DNA of 64,000 nucleotides from Polynucleobacter cosmopolitanus (GCF_002224225.1 NZ_NJGG01000001.1:372001-436000), one strand, 5' to 3'. Numbered from the stretch's first letter, positions 50,289 to 62,493 are shown. The notes: a model not told the origin generated them from the letters alone. Made by a program: numbers and translations.

Positions 50289-51164
50289 ATGGCCGGAACT
50301 AAAGAGATACGGACAAAGATCAAGAGCGTACAAAATACGCGCAAGATCACCAAGGCGATGGAAATGGTCGCCGCATCTAAGATGCGGCGTGCTCAAGAGC
50401 GCATGCGAAATGCACGTCCTTACTCAGAAAAAGTAAGAAATATTGCTGCGAACTTGGGTAAGGCCAATCCAGAGTATCGCCCTGCTTATTTGATTGAGCG
50501 TGAAGTCAAAAATGCTGGTGTGATTGTTGTGACAACCGACAAAGGTCTTTGCGGTGGTATGAATACCAACGTGTTGAGAGCTTTGACAAATACCATGAAA
50601 GAGTTGGACTCTAAAGGTGTTTCATTGTCATGCACTCCAATTGGCATGAAAGGCTTACAGTTCTTAAATAGAATCAAAGCAAAGGTTGTTTCTCATGTAA
50701 CTCAAATGGGCGACACTCCGCACTTAGAAAAACTCATTGGTGCAATCAAGGTTCAATTGGATGCGTATGAAAATGGTGAAGTAGATGCTGTTTATTTGGC
50801 ATACACAAAATTCATCAACACAATGAAGCAAGAGCCAGTGGTTGAAAAACTATTGCCTCTTTCAAGTGAAAAAATAACACAAACAACTGAAGAAGCTCGT
50901 GAGTATGGTTGGGACTATTTGTACGAACCAGACCCACAATCAGTGGTGGATGAATTGTTGAAACGTTACGTTGAAGCGTTGATTTACCAAGCAGTTGCAG
51001 AAAACATGGCGTCTGAGCAGTCTGCTCGTATGGTTGCCATGAAAGCTGCTTCTGATAATGCGAAAAACGTGATTGGTGAGTTGCAGTTGGTTTACAACAA
51101 AACACGTCAAGCAGCCATTACCAAAGAGTTGTCCGAGATCGTCGGCGGCGCTGCGGCAGTTTGA
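50289..51164 (+). CDS. atpG: ATP synthase F1 subunit gamma
   Basis: A 291-residue rotary shaft subunit. The N-terminal '[30 protein letters not shown]' and C-terminal '[21 protein letters not shown]...[23 protein letters not shown]' coiled-coil halves are diagnostic. An AAGGAGAG site precedes the ATG. Confidence 0.98.
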   Translation: MAGTKEIRTKIKSVQNTRKITKAMEMVAASKMRRAQERMRNARPYSEKVRNIAANLGKANPEYRPAYLIEREVKNAGVIVVTTDKGLCGGMNTNVLRALTNTMKELDSKGVSLSCTPIGMKGLQFLNRIKAKVVSHVTQMGDTPHLEKLIGAIKVQLDAYENGEVDAVYLAYTKFINTMKQEPVVEKLLPLSSEKITQTTEEAREYGWDYLYEPDPQSVVDELLKRYVEALIYQAVAENMASEQSARMVAMKAASDNAKNVIGELQLVYNKTRQAAITKELSEIVGGAAAV

Positions 51165-51181
51165 TAACGAAAGTATTGTAA

Positions 51182-52609
<1,428 letters not shown>

Positions 52610-52623
52610 ACCAAGGAACTTAA

Positions 52624-53040
52624 ATGTCTAGCATCCATGTTGATGTAGTTAGCGCTGAGCAGTCAATTTTCGCTGGTGAAGCAAAGTTCATTGCTTTACC
52701 AGGCGAAAGTGGCGAGTTGGGTATTCTTCCGGGACATACCCCTCTCATCACAAGAATTCGACCAGGCGCAGTTCGTATTGAAAAAGCTGATGGCGAAGAA
52801 GAGTTTGTGTTCGTGGCCGGCGGCATTCTTGAAGTGCAGCCAAATAAAGTAACTGTGCTTGCCGATACAGCTATTCGCGGTCACGATCTTGACGAAGCAA
52901 AAGCCTTAGAAGCCAAAAAGGCTGCTGAAGAAGCCATGCAAAATCGCAGTACGGATATTGATTTTGCACACGCTCAATCAGAGTTTGCAATGGCAGCAGC
53001 ACAACTTGCAGCAATTGCAAAGTTACGCCAGAAAAAGTAA
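52624..53040 (+). CDS. atpC: ATP synthase F1 subunit epsilon
   Basis: A 138-residue central-stalk subunit: an N-terminal beta sandwich ('[26 protein letters not shown]') and a C-terminal two-helix hairpin rich in Ala and Lys that can inhibit hydrolysis. It is the last atp gene; the hemE start codon follows its stop with no gap. Confidence 0.96.
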   Translation: MSSIHVDVVSAEQSIFAGEAKFIALPGESGELGILPGHTPLITRIRPGAVRIEKADGEEEFVFVAGGILEVQPNKVTVLADTAIRGHDLDEAKALEAKKAAEEAMQNRSTDIDFAHAQSEFAMAAAQLAAIAKLRQKK

Positions 53041-54153
53041 TTGACCTTAATTAACGATCGCTTCCTGCGCGCATGCCTCAGACAGCCAACAGATAGAACA
53101 CCTCTGTGGCTCATGCGCCAGGCAGGACGTTATTTACCCGAATACAACGCAAGAAGAGCTAAGGCTGGAAGCTTTCTTGCTCTTGCAAAAAATCCTCAAC
53201 TAGCAACAGAAGTTACTTTGCAACCATTGGATAGATATCCATTGGATGCTGCCATTCTCTTTTCAGATATTCTGACCATTCCAGATGCAATGGGCCTAGG
53301 TTTGAGTTTTGAGGCTGGAGAGGGACCAAGATTCAGTCATCCATTAAGAGATGAGCAAGCCGTTAATAATTTAAGACCTGCTGATCTCAATCAATTGAAG
53401 TATGTCTTTGACGCCGTATCTGAAATTAGAAAGGCGCTCACTCAAAATGGTCAACAAAGAGTTCCTCTGATTGGTTTTTCAGGAAGTCCATGGACTTTGG
53501 CTTGTTACATGATTGAAGGTTCAGGATCATCTGATTTTAAGAATACAAAAGAGATGTTGTACCAAAGACCTGATTTAATGAAAAAGGTTTTGGATACAAA
53601 CATCCAATCAGTCGCTGATTATTTAAAAGCGCAGGTTGATGCTGGCGCACAAGCTTTGATGATTTTTGATACTTGGGGCGGTTTATTGCCGGATGGTTGG
53701 TATCAAAAAACTTCTTTGGCCAGCATGAAAGCCGTGATTGATTTGTTGCCAAGACAAAAAGATGGTCAGCAAATTCCAATTTTAGTATTCACCAAGGGTG
53801 GTGGAATTTGGCTAGAAGATATCGCTCATTCTGGAGCCGATGTCATAGGACTGGATTGGACTGCATCAGTTGCAAAGTCACGTAAGCGTTTACTTGCAAA
53901 TAAAACTCCGTTGGCCCTACAGGGAAACTTTGATCCGTTGGCTTTATTTTCAAGCCCTGAGCAAATTAGCACAGAAGTTAAGAGAATTTTGGATGAATTG
54001 GCCGCAGCCCCTGCTTTAGCTGAAGGTCTTCACCCCTTAGATGGGCATGTCTTTAATTTGGGTCACGGAATATCACAATTCACCAATCCGGAGCATGTTA
54101 TTGCTCTAACGGAGACTGTGGTGGGTCATTCAAAAGCACTTAGAAATAAGTAA
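53041..54153 (+). CDS. hemE: Uroporphyrinogen decarboxylase
   Basis: A 370-residue haem-pathway enzyme decarboxylating uroporphyrinogen III. Seen: '[22 protein letters not shown]' (the family signature with the catalytic arginines), '[16 protein letters not shown]' with the catalytic Asp, and '[16 protein letters not shown]'. The start is a TTG directly abutting the atpC stop, and no better in-frame start precedes the conserved sequence. It is thus likely coupled to the atp operon. Confidence 0.97.
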   Translation: MTLINDRFLRACLRQPTDRTPLWLMRQAGRYLPEYNARRAKAGSFLALAKNPQLATEVTLQPLDRYPLDAAILFSDILTIPDAMGLGLSFEAGEGPRFSHPLRDEQAVNNLRPADLNQLKYVFDAVSEIRKALTQNGQQRVPLIGFSGSPWTLACYMIEGSGSSDFKNTKEMLYQRPDLMKKVLDTNIQSVADYLKAQVDAGAQALMIFDTWGGLLPDGWYQKTSLASMKAVIDLLPRQKDGQQIPILVFTKGGGIWLEDIAHSGADVIGLDWTASVAKSRKRLLANKTPLALQGNFDPLALFSSPEQISTEVKRILDELAAAPALAEGLHPLDGHVFNLGHGISQFTNPEHVIALTETVVGHSKALRNK

Positions 54154-54175
54154 AAATAAGCATGTGAGCGGTAAC

Positions 54176-54371
54176 TTATGCACAGGCGTCTTGTGGCATA
54201 AAACCTCATGAACAAGCCCTTAGTAATCACCCCAAGAGCCAAATTAAAATCTATAAGTCATTGATTTATATACATAATAAATCATCATATAATATAATTA
54301 AAGTATATAAAAAAAGTTGCTCATTTTGAAATACTGGGATAATTAAGCAGTTATCCACAAGGTTTTCCACA
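54176..54371. other. AT-rich DnaA-box region before priA
   Basis: The 284-base hemE-priA spacer has no gene. It holds TTATGCACA (54176-54184), TTATCCACA (54351-54359, perfect) and TTTTCCACA (54363-54371), flanking a stretch at 54241-54315 with only 8 G/C in 75 bases. The layout resembles an unwinding element with DnaA sites, but it may only be the priA promoter with DnaA control. Confidence 0.6.
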
Positions 54372-54437
54372 GACAAAAGAACCCTTTTTAAAAAACCAAT
54401 AAGTGCAATGCTCTTCATCACGGACTTAAAGTAAAAC

Positions 54438-56531
54438 ATGAGCTTTGAAGATAAAAGCCCAGAAAAAATAATTGTTCAGGTGGCCATCGACAGCCCATTG
54501 AATCAATTATTTGACTACGCTTGGCATGAAGATTTTGCTACTGCGCCGCAAAAAGGACAAATAGTTCAGGTAAGTTTTGGAAGACAAGAATGCATCGGAG
54601 TGGTGATGCAAGTTTTGGATAAAACCGATTACGACTTAGAAAAAATTAAAAAAGTACAAGCTATTGCACCGCTACAACCGATTTCAAGTGACGTTATGGC
54701 GATGGCAGAATTTGCAGCAATTTACTACCAAAGACCCATTGGTGAAGTATTGATTCCATCAATACCAAAAATGTGGAGACAAAAAAACAAATGGGAATTG
54801 CTTGGTAAGGAAAAGAGGCTTAGTAAGACAAGCGCAGCAACAAAAAACACGAAGGCCCAACCAGGTAATGAAATTAGCCTGAACGAAGAGCAATTGTTCA
54901 TAGTAGAAAAACTATGGAATCAAAGTATCAGCAAAAAATTCAGCTGCAACCTGTTGCAAGGCATAACAGGTAGTGGCAAAACTTTGACCTATTTACGTTG
55001 GCTAAAAAAAATCTTAGATGATGACGAATCGCAAGTCATGATCATGGTGCCTGAAATCAATTTAACGCCACAGTTAGAATCCTCGGTAGAGCAGGCCTTT
55101 CCAGGAAAAAAATTAGTGGTAATGCACAGCGGCATCACAGATAGAACACGTGCGGATAACTGGGAAAAAGCACATTCGGGTAAAGCACAAATCATTCTTG
55201 GCACACGCATGGCCGTAGCAACTTCTGCGCCAAATTTAAAAGCCATCGTGGTTGATGAGGAGCATGATCTATCCTATAAGCAACAAGAAGGCGTGCGATA
55301 TTCAGCAAGAGATCTTGCGGTGTGGCGAGGAAAAAAACTTAACATCCCGGTTGTATTGGCATCAGCAACCCCCAGCTTAGAAACATGGTTTCATGCACAA
55401 GAAAAAAGATATGAAATTCTGAGCCTAAAAGAGCGTGCAGCAAAAAATGCAAAGCCACCATTGATTCAAATCTTAGATTTAAAGCAAGAGCAAAAAGCAG
55501 GTAAAAAAAATGAGCATGGGATCAGCGAGTACCTGTTGAATGAGTTGCAAAAAAATATCGAACAAGGGCGACAAAGCATCATTTATATCAACCGCAGAGG
55601 ATACTCTCCGGTGCTTAACTGTCAGGCTTGCGGATGGTTATCAGATTGCGTGAAATGCTCTGCACACATGGTGCTGCACAAAATAACAGAACAAAAAAAG
55701 AATTTGTGTTGTCATCACTGCGGAGTAATGAGGCCTGTGCAAAAGGTATGCCCTGATTGCGGAAATACAGATCTGAGCCCATTGGGCAAAGGAACGCAAA
55801 AAATCGAGGAGTTCTTGTCAGAAAGATTCCCTAAAGCAAAAATATTGCGCATCGATGCAGATACAACCAGAACTAAAGGCAGCGCAGAAAGTTTATTCAG
55901 TGAAATACATGATGGTGATGCTGACATCATCGTCGGAACTCAAATGATCGCAAAGGGTCATGACTATCAATCAGTGTCACTCGTTGGGGTGATTGATGCT
56001 GATGCAAGTCTTTTCTCGCAGGACTTCAGAGCTTCTGAGAGATTGTTTGCTCAACTCATGCAAGTAGCCGGTAGAGCCGGCCGGAGTGAAGAGGCTGGCG
56101 AATCAAAGGTCATCATTCAAACCAACTATCCCGAAGCATCACCTTATAAGTACTTAAGGCATGCTGATGTTGATGGGTTTTTAGAAGAAATAAAAAACGA
56201 AAGACAATTGGTTGGTTTGCCACCATTTTCATATCAAGCATTGGTTCATGGTGAGCACAAAACATTAGTCCAAGCAATTGATATGCTGAAGGATGCTTCA
56301 CAATTGGCAAAGTCAGACAAAATTTGGCCAGCCAATGCCATGCTAAGTGATGTGATCCCTCGGGCAATGGTTAGAATTGCTGGTAAAGAGCGAGCTCAAA
56401 TGTTGGTTGAGTCTGAGAGCCGACAAGACCTGCAAAAGAGCATTGAGATTTTGCAGCACTATTTGACAGAGGCGCACACCAAAAGAAAAGGGGTCGGCTG
56501 GTATATCGAGCGCGACCCCATCAGCATTTAA
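54438..56531 (+). CDS. priA: Primosomal protein N', replication restart helicase PriA
   Basis: A 697-residue SF2 helicase. The N-terminal 3'-end-binding domain opens 'VQVAIDSPLNQLFDYAW'; Walker A is 'GITGSGKTLTYL', Walker B 'VVDEEHDLSYKQQEGVRY', and the zinc module has eight cysteines ('CQACGWLSDCVKC ... CCHHCG ... CPDCG'). 'GTQMIAKGHDY' and 'QVAGRAGRSEEAG' are helicase motifs V and VI. It ends 12 bases from the convergent gcvP, with no clear terminator. Confidence 0.97.
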   Translation: MSFEDKSPEKIIVQVAIDSPLNQLFDYAWHEDFATAPQKGQIVQVSFGRQECIGVVMQVLDKTDYDLEKIKKVQAIAPLQPISSDVMAMAEFAAIYYQRPIGEVLIPSIPKMWRQKNKWELLGKEKRLSKTSAATKNTKAQPGNEISLNEEQLFIVEKLWNQSISKKFSCNLLQGITGSGKTLTYLRWLKKILDDDESQVMIMVPEINLTPQLESSVEQAFPGKKLVVMHSGITDRTRADNWEKAHSGKAQIILGTRMAVATSAPNLKAIVVDEEHDLSYKQQEGVRYSARDLAVWRGKKLNIPVVLASATPSLETWFHAQEKRYEILSLKERAAKNAKPPLIQILDLKQEQKAGKKNEHGISEYLLNELQKNIEQGRQSIIYINRRGYSPVLNCQACGWLSDCVKCSAHMVLHKITEQKKNLCCHHCGVMRPVQKVCPDCGNTDLSPLGKGTQKIEEFLSERFPKAKILRIDADTTRTKGSAESLFSEIHDGDADIIVGTQMIAKGHDYQSVSLVGVIDADASLFSQDFRASERLFAQLMQVAGRAGRSEEAGESKVIIQTNYPEASPYKYLRHADVDGFLEEIKNERQLVGLPPFSYQALVHGEHKTLVQAIDMLKDASQLAKSDKIWPANAMLSDVIPRAMVRIAGKERAQMLVESESRQDLQKSIEILQHYLTEAHTKRKGVGWYIERDPISI

Positions 56532-56543
56532 AGATAAACTAAT

Positions 56544-59432
56544 TTATGCGTATTCAGAGATTGGTACGCATGTGCAAAATAGATTTCTATCGCCATAAAC
56601 GTTGTCTGCCCTACCAACAGGTGGCCAATACTTGTTCTTACGTAAGCGACCCACAGGGTATGCTGCCTCTTCTCGTGTGTAAGGTCTATTCCACTCATTG
56701 GCCAAAATGACTTCAGCTGTATGAGGTGCATTTTTAAGTGGATTATTTTCCTTATCAAAAGAACCGTTGGTTACTTTGCGAATTTCTTCTGCAATCGCAA
56801 CCATGGCTTCAATGAAACGGTCCAACTCGAACTTTGATTCACTTTCGGTGGGCTCAATCATCAGAGTGCCGGGAACAGGGAAGCTCATTGTTGGCGCATG
56901 AAAGCCAAAGTCCATCAAGCGTTTGGCAACATCCTCGTTGCTGATGCCTGACTCTTTCTGCTGAGGGCGCAAATCCAAAATGCATTCATGAGCCACCAAA
57001 CCTTTATTACCTTTATACAAAACCGGATAGAAATTTTCTAGTTTTTTGGCAACGTAGTTTGCAGAAACAATCGCTATTTCGGTTGCTTTGGTAAGACCGG
57101 CAGCACCCATCATGGCAACGTACATCCATGAAATAGGCAAGATTGATGCAGAGCCAAATGGAGCAGCACTGATTCTCATCCAATCCAGATCATTCCATTT
57201 TGAAGCCGTACCAGCTGTATAAGAGCAAGGTAAAAACTTGGCAAGGTGTGAGCGAACAGCAACAGGGCCAACACCTGGACCGCCGCCGCCATGGGGTATG
57301 CAAAAAGTTTTATGCAAATTAAGGTGGCTTACATCCCCCCCGAAGTGTCCAGGGGCTGCAGTACCAACCAAGGCATTCATGTTCGCGCCGTCAATATAAA
57401 CTTGACCGCCATGCTGGTGAATGATTTCACATAACTCTTGAACGCCCGCTTCAAATACACCATGAGTGCTCGGGTAAGTGATCATGATGGCGGCAAGATT
57501 TTTGGAGTGCTCTTCAGCTTTGTTTTTCAAGTCAACTAAATCAACGTTACCATTGGTATCGCAGGCAACAACAATCACTTCCATGCCAGCCATTTGAGCA
57601 GATGCAGGATTTGTGCCGTGTGCAGATGAAGGTATTAAGCAAATATTGCGATGCCCTTCCCCGCGTGACTCATGATATGCGCGAATCACAAGTAGACCTG
57701 CATACTCACCTTGTGAGCCAGCATTTGGTTGCAAAGAAACAGCGTCGTAGCCGGTAGCAGCACACATCATGCGCTCTGTATCTTCAATTAGCTTTGCATA
57801 TCCAGCCCATTGAGTTTCTGGTGCCAGCGGGTGAATTTGTGAAAAGCTAGGCCATGTCACAGGAAGCATTTCACTGGTGGCATTCAATTTCATGGTGCAT
57901 GAACCAAGTGGAATCATGGTTCTATCAAGCGCTAAGTCTTTATCCGCCAAACTTCTCAAATAACGAAGCATTTCATGCTCAGAGTGGTAGCGATTAAATG
58001 TTGGGTGAGTCAAATACTCGCTGTTGCGAATCAATGAGCTTGGGACTGAGCTTGAAACTGACTGATCAATAGCATCAATATTTAGTTCGCCTTCGCCACC
58101 AAAAATCGTCCACAACATCTGAAGTTCTTTTCTGCCCGTTGTTTCATCAATGGATACACCAACATGCTCTGAATCGATAGCTCTCAAATTACACGAATGT
58201 TTTTGGGCTGCCTCATGAATTTTCTTAGCATTAGGCGTCTTGATCGTGAGGGTATCAAACCAATGCGGATTGACAACTTCAAGTCCAAGTTGTTTGACGG
58301 CCAATGCCAAGATGCTGGCTTGGCGATGAACACGCAAGGCGATTTTTTTCAAGCCTTCTGGCCCGTGATAAACCGCGTACATACTTGCCATCACTGCAAG
58401 CAATACTTGAGCCGTACAGATATTGGATGTGGCTTTCTCGCGTCTAATGTGCTGCTCTCTGGTTTGAAGAGCAAGGCGGTATGCAGAGTTTCCTTGTGCA
58501 TCGATTGTGACGCCCACCAAGCGACCAGGCATGCTTCTCTTAAAGGCATCTTTTGTAGCAAGATATCCAGCTGATGGGCCGCCAAAACCCATCGGTACAC
58601 CAAAGCGTTGTGCACTACCGATAGCAACGTCAGCGCCCCACTCGCCTGGTGGAGTAAGTAGTGTCAAGGCCAACAAATCAGCCGCAGCAATTAATAAGCC
58701 ACCTTTGCTATGGACCGCCTCTGCAATGGCAAGATACTTTTCTTTTTCTAAAAGAGCACCACCAACACCTGGGTATTGAAGCAAAACAGCGAAGGCATTA
58801 GTTTTTAATGCATCCTCATGAGAGCCAATTTCAAGTTGAATATTTAATGGCTTTGCCCTTGTTTTAATGACGGCCAAGGTTTGTGGCAAAACATCGTTAC
58901 TCACAAAGAAAGTCATCGACTTTGATTGGCAAGTTCTGAGCGCCAAGGTCATGGCTTCTGCTGCTGCAGTACCTTCATCCAGCATAGAGGCATTGGCAAT
59001 ATCCATGCCTGTCAAATCAATCAACATTTGCTGAAAGTTAATGATTGCCTCTAAACGACCTTGAGAAATTTCTGGTTGATAAGGTGTGTAAGCCGTGTAC
59101 CAGGCTGGATTTTCAAGAATATTTCTTTGAATAACGCCTGGAGTGATGTTGTTGTAATACCCTTGACCAATGAAGGATTTGAAAACTTTATTTTGATTGG
59201 CGATGCTGGCTAGTAATTCAAGGGCTTCACTTTCTCCCTTAGCATTTGTGTAGTCACCCAAAGGTAGAGCAGACTTACTTCTGATGTTGCTTGGAATAAC
59301 TGCGTTGATCAGTTCATCGCGCTGATTAAATCCTAAGAACTTCAACATCGAGGATTCATCGCTGGCTGATGGGCCAATATGACGGCTTAAAAAAGCGTCA
59401 TGATTTTCGAGTGTGGTCAGGGAGCTTTTCAT
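56544..59432 (-). CDS. gcvP: Glycine dehydrogenase (decarboxylating), P-protein
   Basis: A 962-residue PLP enzyme of the glycine cleavage system, of the single-chain type with two homologous halves. The PLP lysine is in '[22 protein letters not shown]', and '[15 protein letters not shown]' and '[10 protein letters not shown]' line the site. Length is normal. It is the last gene of gcvT-gcvH-gcvP, all behind the glycine riboswitch. Confidence 0.98.
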   Translation of the reverse strand: MKSSLTTLENHDAFLSRHIGPSASDESSMLKFLGFNQRDELINAVIPSNIRSKSALPLGDYTNAKGESEALELLASIANQNKVFKSFIGQGYYNNITPGVIQRNILENPAWYTAYTPYQPEISQGRLEAIINFQQMLIDLTGMDIANASMLDEGTAAAEAMTLALRTCQSKSMTFFVSNDVLPQTLAVIKTRAKPLNIQLEIGSHEDALKTNAFAVLLQYPGVGGALLEKEKYLAIAEAVHSKGGLLIAAADLLALTLLTPPGEWGADVAIGSAQRFGVPMGFGGPSAGYLATKDAFKRSMPGRLVGVTIDAQGNSAYRLALQTREQHIRREKATSNICTAQVLLAVMASMYAVYHGPEGLKKIALRVHRQASILALAVKQLGLEVVNPHWFDTLTIKTPNAKKIHEAAQKHSCNLRAIDSEHVGVSIDETTGRKELQMLWTIFGGEGELNIDAIDQSVSSSVPSSLIRNSEYLTHPTFNRYHSEHEMLRYLRSLADKDLALDRTMIPLGSCTMKLNATSEMLPVTWPSFSQIHPLAPETQWAGYAKLIEDTERMMCAATGYDAVSLQPNAGSQGEYAGLLVIRAYHESRGEGHRNICLIPSSAHGTNPASAQMAGMEVIVVACDTNGNVDLVDLKNKAEEHSKNLAAIMITYPSTHGVFEAGVQELCEIIHQHGGQVYIDGANMNALVGTAAPGHFGGDVSHLNLHKTFCIPHGGGGPGVGPVAVRSHLAKFLPCSYTAGTASKWNDLDWMRISAAPFGSASILPISWMYVAMMGAAGLTKATEIAIVSANYVAKKLENFYPVLYKGNKGLVAHECILDLRPQQKESGISNEDVAKRLMDFGFHAPTMSFPVPGTLMIEPTESESKFELDRFIEAMVAIAEEIRKVTNGSFDKENNPLKNAPHTAEVILANEWNRPYTREEAAYPVGRLRKNKYWPPVGRADNVYGDRNLFCTCVPISEYA

Positions 59433-59435
59433 TCT

Positions 59436-59816
59436 TTATGCACCAATGTTTTTTCCATATGCTTCTGCTGAAAGAAGGCCATCAACTTTGCTGATGTCTG
59501 TCGGTTTAATTTTGAATAACCATGACCCATAGGCGTCTGAGTTAACTGCTTCAGGTGCAGAAGTTGCTGCATCATTGATGGCAATCACTTCGCCAGATAA
59601 AGGGGCATAGATATCACTGGCTGCTTTGACCGACTCAACCACGGCACAAGCATCGCCTGCATTTAAAGATTTGCCAACGTTTGGCAGTTCAAGGAAAACA
59701 ATATCGCCCAACGCTTCTTGAGCATGGTCAGTAATTCCAACGGTGATTGAACCATCAGATTCTTTACGAACCCATTCATGAGATTCTGTGTAACGTAGGT
59801 CTTGAGGGATGTTCAT
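59436..59816 (-). CDS. gcvH: Glycine cleavage system H protein
   Basis: A 126-residue lipoyl carrier. It starts '[16 protein letters not shown]' with a TGGAGAA site; a longer frame back to 59885 overlaps gcvT and is rejected. The lipoylated lysine is in '[19 protein letters not shown]'. The gene sits between gcvT and gcvP. Confidence 0.98.
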   Translation of the reverse strand: MNIPQDLRYTESHEWVRKESDGSITVGITDHAQEALGDIVFLELPNVGKSLNAGDACAVVESVKAASDIYAPLSGEVIAINDAATSAPEAVNSDAYGSWLFKIKPTDISKVDGLLSAEAYGKNIGA

Positions 59817-59832
59817 AGTAGTTTCTCCAAAA

Positions 59833-60960
59833 TTAAACCAAGGCTTTGCCATGGCGAACAAAAGGGGGTTTAACAACAACTGCATTTAATTCTTTGTCAC
59901 GAATAACAACTTTTACTGTCTCGCCAATTTCAGTTGCTAAAGGAAGCTTGGCAAGCGCAATAGATTTTTGAAGTGATGGGCTGAATGTGCCACTGGTTAT
60001 TTCGCCTTCACCTTTGCTTGATTTAACAATTTGATGGGCGCGCAAAACACCTTTGTCTTGAAGTATCAAACCTAGAAAAATAAATTTCTGAGGTTTTCTC
60101 TCTAAGGCAGATTTACCAATGAAATTTCGATCTCCTGAACGATCGATGGTCCAAGAGAGTCCAACATCCAGAGGATTTGTTTGGTCATTCATGTCCTGGC
60201 CATATAAGTTCATACCCGCTTCTAAGCGAAGCGTGTCTCGGGCCCCAAGGCCTGCAGGCTGGGCTCCCTGGGCAATCAAAAGATCCCAAATAGCCACTGT
60301 ATGATTAACAGGAACTAGTAGCTCGGCACCATCTTCACCGGTGTAGCCTGTTCTTGCGATCATGATTTCTCCAAAAGGAGTTTGTTCGCATGAGGCATGA
60401 AAGCTTTTCAATTCAGAGGCTGCTTTTGCTAGTGATGGAATGGCTTTTTTAATGAGTTCAAGCGCTTTAGGGCCCTGAACCGCAATCATGCCCTGCGGGT
60501 TTTGATTAGCAATCAGATCGGATCTTCTAGGAATAAGCGTCACGTCTTGAAAGCTTGTCGCTTGCTTATTCAACCATTCAAGATCAGTGTGAGCCGTTGC
60601 GGCATTGATTACTAAGCGATAGTTGGGATCTAGGCGATAGACAATCAAATCATCAATAACGCCAGCCTCATCATTCAACAAGCAACCATAAAGAGCTTGA
60701 CCATTGTTTTTTAGTTTGTTGACGTTGTTGGCAACAACTTTCTCTAAGAAAGCCTTCGCATCTTTTCCGATAACATCAACGGCTGCCATGTGAGACACGT
60801 CAAACACACCACAATTTGTTCGCGTGGCAAGGTGCTCTTCAATTTGAGAGCCATAGTTAACAGGCATTTCCCAGCCGCCGAAATCAACAAGCTTTGCTCC
60901 AGCCAAGTGATGCGCGTCAAAAAGGATTGTGCGTTTTAGATTTGTAGGGACAGCCGACAT
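59833..60960 (-). CDS. gcvT: Glycine cleavage system aminomethyltransferase (T-protein)
   Basis: A 375-residue THF-dependent aminomethyltransferase. Seen: '[27 protein letters not shown]', 'GVFDVSHM', '[16 protein letters not shown]' and '[21 protein letters not shown]', all GcvT motifs, with the catalytic Asp in the last. An AAGGAG site lies 7 bases before the ATG, at the edge of the riboswitch expression platform. Confidence 0.98.
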   Translation of the reverse strand: MSAVPTNLKRTILFDAHHLAGAKLVDFGGWEMPVNYGSQIEEHLATRTNCGVFDVSHMAAVDVIGKDAKAFLEKVVANNVNKLKNNGQALYGCLLNDEAGVIDDLIVYRLDPNYRLVINAATAHTDLEWLNKQATSFQDVTLIPRRSDLIANQNPQGMIAVQGPKALELIKKAIPSLAKAASELKSFHASCEQTPFGEIMIARTGYTGEDGAELLVPVNHTVAIWDLLIAQGAQPAGLGARDTLRLEAGMNLYGQDMNDQTNPLDVGLSWTIDRSGDRNFIGKSALERKPQKFIFLGLILQDKGVLRAHQIVKSSKGEGEITSGTFSPSLQKSIALAKLPLATEIGETVKVVIRDKELNAVVVKPPFVRHGKALV

Positions 60961-60981
60961 CCAAACTCCTTAAAGGAATTG

Positions 60982-61160
60982 ATGCCCCCCTGTCCTGTTA
61001 CCTGAGAGATTGAAGAGTTCAAACCATTTGTACTCTTTTAGCCCCTTCGGTGGGCAACTTAATGCCGCTCTCCAGAGTGTAAATATCGACGGTCCATTTG
61101 CCTGAGCGTTCATGGGCATTGCGCCTTCGGCGTTGGTAAAACCAAACTCTCCCATCGATG
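60982..61160 (-). promoter_or_regulatory. Tandem glycine riboswitch in the gcvT leader
   Basis: Read on the minus strand, aptamer 1 (about 61158-61086) has 'GATGGGAGAG', 'CGCCGAAGGCGCAA', 'GCTCAGGCAAA' and 'GGACCG'; aptamer 2 (about 61079-60982) has 'TCTGGAGAGCGGC', 'CCACCGAAGGGGC', 'CTCTCAGGTA' and 'AGGACAGGGGGGC'. These are the conserved glycine-riboswitch core elements in their usual order. Glycine binding should switch on gcvTHP. The short distance to the AAGGAG site suggests translational control. A spurious 83-codon frame covers it. Confidence 0.95.
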
Positions 61161-61164
61161 CAAC

Positions 61165-61193
61165 ATTGTACCCAAGCTGCTCAAAACCATCAA
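61165..61193 (-). promoter_or_regulatory. Promoter of the gcvT riboswitch transcript
   Basis: On the minus strand, TTGATG (61193-61188) and TACAAT (61170-61165) are separated by exactly 17 bases, and a start 6-8 bases later coincides with the first riboswitch helix. Confidence 0.75.
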
Positions 61194-61203
61194 AAATACT
61201 ATA

Positions 61204-61243
61204 CGCACAAATTTGGTGCATAAATGGGTATTTTTATGCACCA
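61204..61243. promoter_or_regulatory. NtrC-like site and dyad between gcvT and amtB
   Basis: CGCACAAATTTGGTGCA (61204-61220) matches the NtrC consensus TGCACYANNNTGGTGCA except at its first and sixth positions. It overlaps a perfect 11-bp inverted repeat, TGGTGCATAAA / TTTATGCACCA (61214-61224 and 61233-61243, 8-base gap). It sits just upstream of the gcvT -35 and 48-87 bases before the amtB ATG. No clear sigma-54 promoter was found. Confidence 0.55.
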
Positions 61244-61290
61244 GAACATTCATAATTCGAACCTTAACTAAAGTCATCTAGGGGTGATAA

Positions 61291-62493
61291 ATGGAAAACT
61301 TTAAGTCAGGGGTTGACGCCCTTTTCATCATGACGGGCGCCATCATGGTGCTAGCAATGCATGCGGGCTTTGCTTTTTTAGAGCTAGGCACTGTTCGTAA
61401 AAAGAATCAAGTCAATGCTCTTGTCAAAATTCTGATTGATTTTGCGGTATCAACAATCGCTTATTTCTTTATTGGTTATAGCATTGCTTACGGACTCAAC
61501 TTCTTTTCTAGCGCAGAGGTTTTAGCTCAAAAAAGCGGTTTTGAGCTGGTCAAATTCTTCTTTTTATTGACGTTTGCTGCAGCGATACCGGCGATTATTT
61601 CTGGCGGTATTGCAGAGCGTGCAAAATTCAATCCTCAACTCATTGCTACATTCATTTTGGTGGGTTTTGTTTATCCATTGTTTGAAGGAATGGTCTGGAA
61701 TCAGCAGTTTGGTTTTCAGGCTTGGCTCAAAGAATTAACTGGCGAAGAGTTCCATGACTTTGCAGGCTCTGTGGTTGTTCACGCTGTGGGTGGCTGGATT
61801 GCTTTACCCGCTATTATTTTGTTGGGCGCACGTCATGGCCGCTATACAAAAGATGGCAGGATCTCTGCGCACCCACCCTCAAGCATTCCATTTTTGGCTC
61901 TTGGCGCATGGGTGTTAGCGGTAGGTTGGTTTGGCTTCAACGTCATGAGTGCCCAAACGGTTGAGAAGCTTAGTGGCTTAGTGGCCATGAACTCATTGAT
62001 GGCAATGGTTGGCGGAACATTGGTTGCTTGGGCTGTTGGTAAAAATGACCCGGGCTTCAGTTATAACGGCCCTCTAGCAGGTCTTGTTGCAGTGTGTGCC
62101 GGCTCAGATTTAATGCATCCAATGGGTGCCTTGGTTGTGGGTGGAATGGCGGGTGGTTTATTTGTGGTGATGTTCACCATGGTTCAAAATCGCTGGAAAA
62201 TCGATGATGTTTTGGGCGTTTGGCCACTACATGGATTGTGCGGTGCGCTCGGTGGTATTGCAGCGGGCGTCTTTGGACAAAAGGCCTTAGGTGGATTGGG
62301 TGGCGTGAGCTTTACCGCTCAAATAATTGGTACCGTTGCAGGAGTTGCATTTGCTGCAATTTCAGGCTTGATTGTCTATGGAATACTAAAAGCAGTTTTA
62401 GGCTTACGCATGTCTCAAGAAGATGAATTTGATGGGGCTGATTTGTCGATCCATAAAATCACTTCAAGCCCTGACCGCGAATCTAGTTGGTAA
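61291..62493 (+). CDS. amtB: Ammonium transporter AmtB
   Basis: A 400-residue Amt-family channel with about eleven membrane helices. Pore histidines fall in 'SVVVHAVGGWIALPA' and 'WPLHGLCGALGGIAAG'; 'GSDLMHPMGALVVGGMAGGLF' and the N-terminal 'AIMVLAMHAGFAFLELGTVRKKNQ' are family signatures. There is no signal peptide as seen in E. coli AmtB. No glnK (PII) gene is adjacent, which is unusual, since glnK-amtB pairing is common. The upstream region holds an NtrC-like site. Confidence 0.95.
   Translation: MENFKSGVDALFIMTGAIMVLAMHAGFAFLELGTVRKKNQVNALVKILIDFAVSTIAYFFIGYSIAYGLNFFSSAEVLAQKSGFELVKFFFLLTFAAAIPAIISGGIAERAKFNPQLIATFILVGFVYPLFEGMVWNQQFGFQAWLKELTGEEFHDFAGSVVVHAVGGWIALPAIILLGARHGRYTKDGRISAHPPSSIPFLALGAWVLAVGWFGFNVMSAQTVEKLSGLVAMNSLMAMVGGTLVAWAVGKNDPGFSYNGPLAGLVAVCAGSDLMHPMGALVVGGMAGGLFVVMFTMVQNRWKIDDVLGVWPLHGLCGALGGIAAGVFGQKALGGLGGVSFTAQIIGTVAGVAFAAISGLIVYGILKAVLGLRMSQEDEFDGADLSIHKITSSPDRESSW

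Noticed and set aside
58197-58574. 125-codon plus-strand open frame
   Set aside because: Antisense to gcvP, with no motif and no start signal.
60970-61221. 83-codon open frame on the minus strand before gcvT
   Set aside because: It lies across the tandem glycine riboswitch and its promoter; the bases are explained by conserved aptamer elements, not by a protein.
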